DNA of 64,000 nucleotides from contig OZ035961.1 of NCBI GenBank assembly GCA_964034945.1, positions 43,428,184 through 43,492,183 on the forward strand, written 5' to 3'. The translations under genes were made by a program, and so were the position numbers. Below, piece after piece: positions 55,868 through 64,000 of this stretch; positions within the stretch are counted from its first letter, which is position 1, and every line of letters starts with the position of its first letter. Source of the DNA: Chrysopilus asiliformis. Lineage: Eukaryota; Arthropoda; Insecta; Diptera; Rhagionidae. Under the pieces are notes generated by a model, which was not told the origin of the DNA, ran no database searches, and worked only from the letters and a program-made list of their open reading frames with translations.

Positions 55868-56333
55868 AGGCTTTCCTCCATTACCATGACTTCTGTAACT
55901 GCAAAAAAATGCAGAAAACTAGAGCAAGATAGACTTATGTAGATCTAAAAAGGAATGACTGAATACAAGTTAAACGCTATCCCTTCCAATTTTATAATTT
56001 TATAGCAATCATATCAAACCTTATGCTATGAATATAATGTTCAAATTGGCATGGTAACAAAGCTTTTGACTATGCATGCGAAGGAGAAAAATGACATCAC
56101 ACTATAATAACAGTTTGAATGTGTCCGTGCTTGCTATTTACTTACAGGGACAATGTGTGATTGTATTAGAAATCGCCATAAAATCGCCATAAAAAAACAG
56201 GGGAAATTATTCTTGCAGTTGCCGACAAATTTTTGCAGTTGATTCTTATCTCCCTTTCTCGTCAACGTATCTTCACATAAATGTGTCTCTATTTTTTTGC
56301 AGTTGCCGAAGTCATGGTAATGGAGGAGAGCCT
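55868..56333. mobile_element. PIF/Harbinger-type MITE (TTA target site)
   Basis: Ends AGGCTTTCCTCCATTACCAT (left) and AGGCTCTCCTCCATTACCAT (right, read inward) extend for about 43 bp (through GACTTC and AACTGCAAAAAAAT); TTA on both sides (55865-55867, 56334-56336). GCAGTTG motifs recur inside. Confidence 0.8.
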
Positions 56334-56336
56334 TTA

Positions 56337-57616
56337 ATGTTTAAATTGAACAAGTTGTCTGTATATTTAAATTAAAATTAGTATGAATTAAATTAATTAA
56401 TTAATCAAAATTAATCACAATATTAATTAATCAAAATTGGACGAAAGCTCTCAGAAATCATCGATCGGCCATTTTTTGTCATAAATATTAACAACCAAAC
56501 CTACAAATACCTAAAAGATATTCCATATAGAATTTATTTGATTTTAGTGCGAATGGCTTTTTATTAAATGTTTATTGGTTTCTCATGCCATCATAAATTT
56601 TGTTTTGCCATTAAATCTATTTTAGGCTCCTTCAATCATTTATTCAATTAGCAATCCCAAGAGCAAATATAGATTTGACGTTTATATGCTTAAAATAACG
56701 AAAACCGATTTATTATGTTGACTTAGTCCATTGTCTAAGAAAATCTGAAAAGCCCTTTTGCCAAAATATTTCTCCTATTTCTCTCTGTATTTTTCATTTT
56801 ACTTATTTTCTCGTTTTTTCTTACTTATTTTTTTTTTTATTCTTATTCTTATTCTTTTTTTTTATTGTATTATTGTCCTTTTCCCCAGCAATCGACCATC
56901 GCCATCAACATCATCATCTTTATTGTCATTGTCGTTGTTGTCATCACTGTCGGCTTCACTATATAACCTTCAACTTGGCCTCCGCCCTCATAAGCATCCC
57001 CTAATTCTCAGGCAATCTCCGAATTTCGTCTTTAGCGGACTACCGAAGATTGCAGGGAAGAAACACTAAAGTAAACTTTCTATGTTGTCGCTACACTGTT
57101 TGTATAGAATACTGAGACTTGTACATGAGCAAATTCCTTTTTTTTCGTCCCGAACCCGGTCGATTTTGGTTTTGTTATTAGAACAAGGAGAAAATACTGA
57201 GAAAAATTTGCCAAAGTGGAGAACGAACATCAAAGAAAATTAGAGAACTGATTTTAAGGAGACCTTGAAATACTGTCTCTTGGGATTTTCAGTCTTTTGA
57301 CATGGAGAAGATTTTTTCGTCTTTAAATTGCAAAGTTTTGTTTGGAAACTGGCGAGCCTCTTAAAAACGGATTTTAGTTCATAACAACTTTTTATTCTTA
57401 TGGCCAATTTATTTTCCCGACATATCTGATTTATAATAAAACTTTAAAAAGAAAGATGAAGAAAATGTTAAGAAAATTTATGTAATAATGCTGTCGCGAA
57501 ACTACTAACCTGGAAGAAAATCTTCTTTCTAGAGGAAAAAATTGGTCACCTTTATTTTCAGGACGTATTATGAAGCCTTTTATATAAGAATAATATTGAT
57601 TTAATATCGAATCAAT
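56337..57616. other. Non-coding stretch with pyrimidine tract
   Basis: 56757-56890 is a long T/C tract; a CATCATCATC-rich, less AT-rich segment follows (56890-57060). The 103-aa plus frame over both is Phe/Ser/Leu low complexity. Nothing else is recognised. Confidence 0.35.
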
Positions 57617-57870
57617 CATCGCACAGAAAAATGAACTACACCAGGGTATTTGCAACAACAAGAGATTTTGATTTCCGCATGTCCGTACATCTGTCTGTCC
57701 GTGAAGACCAAAACTTTCGAAGGGATTGAACAAGAGACTTTAAATTTTTGACAATTATTGCGTTTCTCGTAAATAGCAAGACGGGCCGAATCGGTCTATT
57801 TCTTCCCCTTACCCCATATGAAGCAGTTTTTTTTTGAAATTTTCTCGAAAACGGTTAGCCGTATCGAAAA
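57617..57870 (+). repeat. TATACCC-hairpin repeat family, diverged copy E
   Basis: ACAGAAAAATGAACTACACC, then GCATGTCCGTACATCTGTC and later CCTTACCCCATATGAA keep the order of copies A-D, but with much greater divergence and without the common 3' end. Confidence 0.55.
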
Positions 57871-59047
57871 ATTAATGAAGCCGAAATATTTATCTAAACA
57901 TTTAAACATTGTTCTTCGTTTACATTCTTCTTCGTAATTGAATTTAATTCACTGATAATTACATTAAAGCACTAAATTTAATGCACTTATCACTGAATTT
58001 CAAACAAAAAAGATGAAACGGAACTTGAAATAGTGTTCCGTAACTAAAAAAAACAGCAATATTTTGGTAAAATGGATTTTTTTAGATAAATTTTGGGGAT
58101 TTATGATTTGTATTTGTAAATTACTTTGTTTGCATTAAAAACGGTATACAAAATTGAATATACTGCAATATGATTCTCATATATAGTACAAAAACTTATT
58201 TTTGTACACACGTCTAACTACAAAATACCTACCTTATCATTATTGTGCATTTTTTGTCATCAAAACCATTAAAAAATGTCCATTTGACAATAATGTTAAA
58301 AGACTAAAGAACGAATTTCTTAAGAAAAAGTTTTAGTTCAATTCCCACTTAAGAAGAATGGTCTGGAATGGTTTTTGTCTTCAGAATTGAATATTTCGTA
58401 TATTTGTTATATTACGTAAGGACGTATAGACAGACAATTGTATATAAATGATGTACTCGTACATTCTGTACAAAAGATATTTTCATAGTAACCAAACTAA
58501 ATTGGGAGGTAACAATGTTGTAAAAAGCTCAAGTTAAAGCTAAAATTCAGATCGTAAATTGGCAATTATTTTTAGAAGTTGGCATTTTGTGTGCTTTATC
58601 TTTGTGAGCTCTTAACAAGGCTAGAAGAGAAATGGAAATTAAACTAGAAGAATTTTCTTGCCTTTTCTACATTTTCTTTATTTAATTTTTTTTTATCGTA
58701 GTGAAATTCACAGATAGAATTCTTTTAAAAGGAAAAAAAAGAATATTCCTAACCACCCCTTTTCGAATGGATTACTACGCTTTTGTACATTAAGTTAAAA
58801 TATGTTCCTCTTCGTTTTTTATTCGTTATCTTTTGTCTACTTTTTTCGTTCTTTAACACTCCAGAAGGATTAAGAATTTATAGTATTACCAAAAGCGACA
58901 ACATTTTCCCAAATACGAAGCTTGCATAAAATTCACTACTGATTGTGAGCTAAAATTTTATATATTCTTGTTATCAGATCAATAATTTGGGCGACTTTGA
59001 TTTTCTAATAATAAATTGACAAATTACAAAAAATATTAACTTGGCTG
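57871..59047. other. AT-rich stretch
   Basis: No gene or repeat ends identified. Confidence 0.35.
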
Positions 59048-59622
59048 CAGTGTTGGGCAAAATGCAATCTGATTAATGATTGGAAACTAATGATTTAAAA
59101 TTGTAAACAAAATAATTTTGATTTGTGATTGAATTCCTCGCTACAATGATTGTGATTGATTAGTTTTATTCATAATCATAATCATGATTTAAAAACTAAT
59201 TTTTATAATTAATTTTTTTGTAATAAATCTTATAATGAAATAATGAAGCACTAAAGAATTATGATAAAAACCAATTTTAATGCCATGAATTTCAAATAAA
59301 CATGAATTTTTAAAATTTTCGTGAATGCAAATGTCATACCATGCGTAAAAAAATATTTAATAGTGAAGCATTAGGATTCCAGACATATTCTTTAAAAAAA
59401 ATAAATATCCTCCGTTTCAAAAAAATTTTAATCAGTCGTGAAAATAATTAAAACGAATGATTAAATGACTAATGATTGGAAAACTAATCATAAATATTTT
59501 TAACCATGATTATAATTACTGTGATTAATCATGATTGAATCAATCATGATGGATTTTGCTATGACCAATCAACTAAAAAATTATCAAACAACTAAAAAAT
59601 TAATTGATTACGCCCAACACTG
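59048..59622. mobile_element. hAT-type MITE rich in AATCATGATT motifs
   Basis: Ends CAGTGTTGGGCAAAATGC (left) and CAGTGTTGGGCGTAATC (right, read inward). Flanks CTTGGCTG and TTTGGCTA agree at 6 of 8 positions, a worn 8-bp duplication. The body is dominated by AATGATT, AATCATGATT and related motifs in both orientations. No transposase. Confidence 0.65.
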
Positions 59623-59714
59623 TTTGGCTATTATAGTCGTGAAATAAATTGATATACACTTGTACTTCAAACCGTAAACATACCTTTTCGCGTTTGTATC
59701 AAAACTGCAGTATA

Positions 59715-60544
59715 CAGTAATCCCTCGAACTGCGCGGTTTCGGACTGCGCGGTTTCGCAACTGCGCGGTTAAGTTTTTAATACCAAAATTTCGGACTGTG
59801 CGGTAAAAATTTCGCAGCTGCGCGGTTTTTTTTTATAATTTCCGTATAAAAAACATGTTCTGAACATATATTTTGGTGAATCCCCGACAAGAAGGAATCA
59901 GCTGGTAATTTGGTATCTTCGTACATATTTAGTAATTTCGTGCTTATTTAGTGTTTATATTTAGTGGAAATTGTGACATTAGGTAAGACAATTGGTGGGG
60001 ACGAATTTGAAGACTTACAGTCAGAAGATATCATGGAAGTCTTTGCAAGCTATGAAGAAAATATGACTGCTGACGATATTTTGACACAGTTCGGCGATAA
60101 TTATAGCGACGAAAATGATGAAAATGGAGTTATAGAGATTATAAGAAAGAAAAACCTTACGCACGAAAAACTGACAAATTTTTTAATACTTGGTAGTCAA
60201 CTTTAATTAAAAGCTCTTAATATAGATCCTTATATGGAGCGTGCCTTAACATTTTGGTGAAATTTTACAGCCGCTTTAGCCCCATACGCAGAAATGCATA
60301 ATGAAAAACAAAAATCGGGTAATCAATCACTAATTTTTCAAAAAGATTAGTAATACATATCATATCTTTGTATTACTTTAAATAAGTCGTTAAATAAAAA
60401 CTTATTTCTATTTTTTTTTTGAATTTTTCTAATATCTGGGACCTAACCTCAATATTTCATACAAAGTAGGGTTCACAGTGCGCGGTTTCGCAGTGCGCGC
60501 TCTTTTTGTGGAACGTATCTACCGCGCAGTTCGAGGGATTACTG
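59715..60544 (+). mobile_element. Tigger/pogo remnant, copy 2
   Basis: Ends CAGTAATCCCTCGAACTGCG on both sides with TA duplications (59713-59714, 60545-60546). 830 bp, close match to the inverted copy 1. It looks like an internally deleted element that kept the 3' end of the transposase gene. Confidence 0.85.
59964..60206 (+). pseudogene. C-terminal fragment of a Tigger-type transposase
   Basis: About 80 codons of acidic sequence (LQSEDIMEVFASYEENMTAD, then ILTQFGD) resemble the acidic tail after the DDE domain of CENP-B/Tigger transposases. After the stop, PYMERAL and ALAPYAEMHNEKQ phrases are readable in nearby frames, matching the usual last helix of that family. DNA-binding and catalytic parts are deleted. 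Confidence 0.55.
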
Positions 60545-60608
60545 TACTTACATTTTCACTTGAAATTAACATCACTGTATTGGCTTTTAATACATACTTA
60601 ATCACTTT

Positions 60609-60794
60609 GGCCCTTACCCTATACGAAACGGTCTAATCGCCTGCTAATTCTAGTACGTTTTCATTCATTTATCACAGCGAACTGGAAATTTTCCAATAAA
60701 AATTAGATTTAGAACGGAAATTAGCAAGCAATTAGCTAGTTTCTCACACTTCCTAAATTGTTACTAAGTTAGTCACAGCTCATTGGTAAGGGCC
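60609..60794. mobile_element. MITE of the 7-9.7 kb Harbinger element
   Basis: Ends GGCCCTTACC on both sides, flanked by TTT (60606-60608, 60795-60797). The right end (GTTACTAAGTTAG, then CTCATTGGTAAG) matches the right end of the autonomous-type element at 9627-9663. 186 bp, non-coding. Confidence 0.75.
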
Positions 60795-60971
60795 TTTAAC
60801 ATTTTCACACCAAAAAAACTGATTGTGAACCTTTTTTTTAGCAAACAACTTTCTGAAGCTATTAAAAAAGTTCAGATTGCTGAACGCACTAGGTTTATTT
60901 TTGCTTATTTCACATACTTAATATAAAAATATTCCCCATTCTCGTATTTTAGATATACACTCTAAAGACCC

Positions 60972-62023
60972 CCCAAACAGCATCGAAAAGTACGGGAACA
61001 TGAGATTTGTTCTTTGCGACTTGAAAGAGTAGAAATTTACACAATCGGGATTAAAAATTTACACCTATAATTCACATCCGCGTAAAAGAAGCGAAAGAAG
61101 TGACGAGCACGATCTTTGGGGCAACATTCGCTTCATGAAAATCCTGCGGCGATAGAGCAGCATTTGATGGTTTTCGGGCCGAAATAGTGATTGGCTGTGG
61201 AGCCTGAACGTCAGTTTAATTTTGAAGAAGCGTGTGATGGAAAAAGTGACGAAACTGCTACCACTAAAGTTTCATTAAAGCTCCCCGTCTGAGAAACACC
61301 AAAAAAAATTGATGCCTTCAGCCGCCATATTTCTCACTGACATTTGATGGAAACGATTTCGTTTCGAGAATTAAATTTCTTATTTCAGGCGAATGACTGA
61401 AGGATATTGCATAAAAAGTGGATAGCATACATTTTTGAAACAGCATAATTTTATTGGCATCAAAATTTCATTGCAAAAGAAAAAAAAATTTTACCGATAA
61501 AATAAAATTAAAGAAATTTTTGATTAAAAACAAAATAATTCGATGGCCCATTAAAATCTGTTTAAATTTCAGATCCAATATTGCCGAAAAATTTTAATGG
61601 CAATTAAAATCACGACATGCAACCGGAAGAAAAGTCCATTATAAAATAACACTCCACAAAAGTTTCCATTAATTTGTCGCCATTAGATTTTTCTCGTTCG
61701 TCTTCTGCTTACGTTTTTATTTGTTCATCTCTGTTTACTAGCAAGCATTCGAGGGAGAAAGAAAACCCGCTCGATGATTTGTGTAATTGTGTGATATAAT
61801 GCCGTCAGATGACGCTCGCGCATGAGGCTACTAATTACGTCCCTGTCGTTATAATTGCGACGTAGCAAACCGCAGAAAAGTGTTCCCCACTATGTGTGTC
61901 GTTGCGCGTCTCATACGCACGACTAGATACGTATTTGCGACATAAATTGCTTATCGCCGTGATCTGCATGGTGACGAACTATGGGGATAAACATCATATT
62001 TGCTACCTAAAATGCTATTTGGG
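60972..62023. mobile_element. 1052-bp CCCAAA element, copy 2
   Basis: Inverted relative to copy 1 (54360-55411), same length and nearly the same sequence. Flanks give at most CC as a duplication. It contains many TA/CG-balanced segments but no long frame. Confidence 0.75.
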
Positions 62024-62163
62024 CCAGCGGTTAATACACAAAAAAATGTGGTAAAGTCGCAACATATTCGTGCTATAGATCATATTGGAATAGTTTTACT
62101 TTTATCGAAACCATTTCTATTCAAGTACCAGATATCTCATAGCCACATTTGAATAATACAGTG

Positions 62164-62669
62164 AGGGTATTCACAATCCTCTTTTAATTTTGGGTATTCG
62201 GTATTTTCGGTAATATTAAAAGGCTGAAAATATTCTGCAGTGAACATCCCACAGCACAGATTTGAGAACAGCGCTTTTATTTGATACGTGACCAAATCAT
62301 GAACTGCGAATTTAATTGTAAATTACACATACACACATACCTTTAAATCCATGTTTGATGTATTCTTTTGAATTTCTATTGTGGCAACGGCTATCAAAAT
62401 TGAAAAAGTTTGCATCAGTCCGATGAGATTAACAAAAAGCCAGCGAGAAAATTTGACAACTAAAAACATTACTAGCGCCACTCGCGGTTGATTCTTGATA
62501 CCGAATAACCGGGCCGGAAAACACGACTCAAGGCATGTCTACAATTACCGAATCCGGTAATTCATTTTTACATGAACCAAGTTACCGTCTCGGTAAAAAT
62601 CTGTTAAATTTGACTCAATTAAAGAGCGGTAAATTTACCCGCAATTTAAAAGACGACTGTGAATACCCT
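62164..62669. mobile_element. AGGGTATTCACA MITE, complete copy
   Basis: Ends AGGGTATTCACAATCCTC (left) and AGGGTATTCACAGTCGTC (right, read inward) then TTTTAAATT; 506 bp. Both ends match segments of the hairpin at 35502-35759. Target duplication not evident. Interior holds CGGTAA/TTACCG motifs near both ends and unique sequence in the middle. Confidence 0.7.
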
Positions 62670-64000
62670 GAATGAGATTAACTTTAAATGGAAACAATGA
62701 GGAACCGGAATAGATTTTTTTGGAAGGAAACTTCAAGTGTCGATCCTGAGAATCAATGGCTGGATCTCATCAGAGTAACGCCTTGATCTCTGTCACTGTC
62801 CTGACCACGTGGTCGTGGGAGGAGAGTTGGAATTTATCTTTATAAGCCAATTATGAATAATTTCTTTATATGTGAATTATACTGATAGAGTAAATGTCTT
62901 ATTGGAACTATTTTTATTTTGTAAGATACATAAGAAAAACATAAGAAATTTATATATGAAACTAGCTTGTAAACCAGTCATTGTCCGTTTACAATTTTTA
63001 AAAATTGTAATTTCGTAATCTGCGACGTTGAAAACTCCTTTTTTCTTGCGAAAAATATTTCTACAGGATCTCATGCTTTTGAAATTCTAATGCAAAGATC
63101 AACGACTTCAAAACCCTCGGGGCAGATTTTTCAGCCGTCTAACTGCCAACATTTGTGCTAAAATCATGATTTTAAAAAATCAAACCCCCGACACATCCGT
63201 CGCTTACCTCCCTGGATGCCCTTACATTATCTACTTCCAAGAACTGGAGAGTCTATATCATAAATAAAATATTTTATTCGCGCACAACTTATCCAGGAGA
63301 TGAAACAACTTACAGACCTTCGATATTTTCGATAGGAATCTTTGAAACACCTTTTCCTTACATAAATTTTTGGATACGTCTACCCTGGGAATTTAAATTA
63401 ATTAATTTAACAACATAACAAAGTCGTCTAGACTTATTTTTTATAAAATAATTTCTATGCTCTTGAATATACAAACAAATTTTGTCCCGTCCCGATACTT
63501 TTTTAGTTGTAAAAGTCGAATTCAGAATCGAATTTCACATATTTCTCTGAACCTGAAAAATTCCATTCCGAATTTAATGAACTAAATCCGTTTATTCAAA
63601 GTTCTTGCGATATTTCATGTACCTCAATTTCTTCTGAAAACAATTTTTTTTATTTCTCGGTAATATTTTTGCTAGTTAATTCAAAATCTCTAGTCTCTAA
63701 TGTAAAATTGATTAAAATGTCTGATTAAGTTCAGAATTTAACCAATACAGGCAAGAATCGGTAGACCAATTATGATGCAGTTCAGTTATAAATATCTTTA
63801 ATACCGCAAAATCCATGAATATCAGGCACAAAGTCTTGTATCAGACAAAGTATCAGGCACAAACCTACACAGCAATTAAATTTGTTTCTGGCATTAAACC
63901 ATGTTTAACTACAGGTAATGGGAAAATAGTTTGTAAATGACAATAAAAGGACCAATAATGCCAAAAAGCAAATCGAAATACCCTATGCGATGAGATTAAA
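62670..64000. other. Non-coding stretch to the window end
   Basis: No gene, repeat end or tandem array was recognised. The 65-aa minus frame at 62877-63074 has no domain. Confidence 0.35.

Noticed and set aside
56758..57069. 103-aa plus frame
   Set aside because: Translation of a pyrimidine tract and CAT repeats; Phe/Leu/Ser low complexity.
1..64000. CRISPR arrays, rRNA genes, bacterial operons, intact tRNA genes
   Set aside because: No evenly spaced direct repeats with unique spacers, no rRNA-like conserved blocks and no convincing cloverleaf were seen; the SINE-like tRNA boxes at 35.4 kb are too diverged to be a tRNA gene.

Overview
This window looks like AT-rich intergenic or intronic DNA from a large insect genome. 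It is most likely a fly (Diptera), judging by the mix of P-superfamily, Tc1, PIF/Harbinger, hAT and Ty3/gypsy elements and by a dispersed repeat with a TATACCC/GGGTATA hairpin of the kind common in flies. The species cannot be named from the sequence. No rRNA, CRISPR array or bacterial-type gene was seen. Only one locus looks like a host protein gene: a TATA-driven, two-exon gene on the minus strand at 21.4-23.0 kb encoding a secreted Thr/Ala-repeat (mucin/glue-like) protein with a very basic tail. A diverged copy of its promoter and first exon lies alone near 5 kb.

Layout. 0-6 kb: small non-autonomous elements, a 38-bp-arm hairpin and the orphan promoter copy. 6-10.3 kb: an AT-rich repeat holding a hAT MITE and a PIF/Harbinger element with an apparently intact Myb/SANT-like gene and a decayed nuclease gene. 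10.3-19.85 kb: a nested stack. A hAT element (8-bp target duplication CGTACCTC) contains a P-superfamily element (7-bp duplication ATATAAC). The P element's THAP transposase gene is in turn split by a 3.7-kb element with CAC-type termini, many short subterminal motifs and a multi-exon gene I do not recognise. A piggyBac-type MITE sits in the hAT right arm. 20-27.7 kb: a pogo/Tigger-like MITE, the secreted-protein gene and a truncated Tc1 element cut by a TATACCC repeat. 27.7-32.7 kb: a young Ty3/gypsy retrotransposon whose two LTRs look identical by eye, with one frame break before the integrase. 33-48.5 kb: a SINE-like fragment, foldback structures, a second Harbinger remnant (MADF fragment) with a Tigger remnant inside, and several MITEs. 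49-64 kb: hAT, Tc1-like, Harbinger and piggyBac-type MITEs, and a pair of 1052-bp elements in inverted orientation that I cannot assign to a family.

How the parts relate. Most of the sequence can be explained as transposons and their non-autonomous derivatives. Some links are visible: the 60.6-kb MITE shares the termini and right end of the 7-9.7 kb Harbinger element, and the two Tigger remnants keep the same C-terminal part of a transposase. The most unusual system is the CAC-terminal element at 12.96-16.66 kb. Another notable case is a foldback element at 40-41.4 kb whose loop holds a 64-bp copy of sequence 1.6 kb away. The least repeat-like non-coding stretch is 51.9-52.5 kb, which holds several homeodomain-type core sites.
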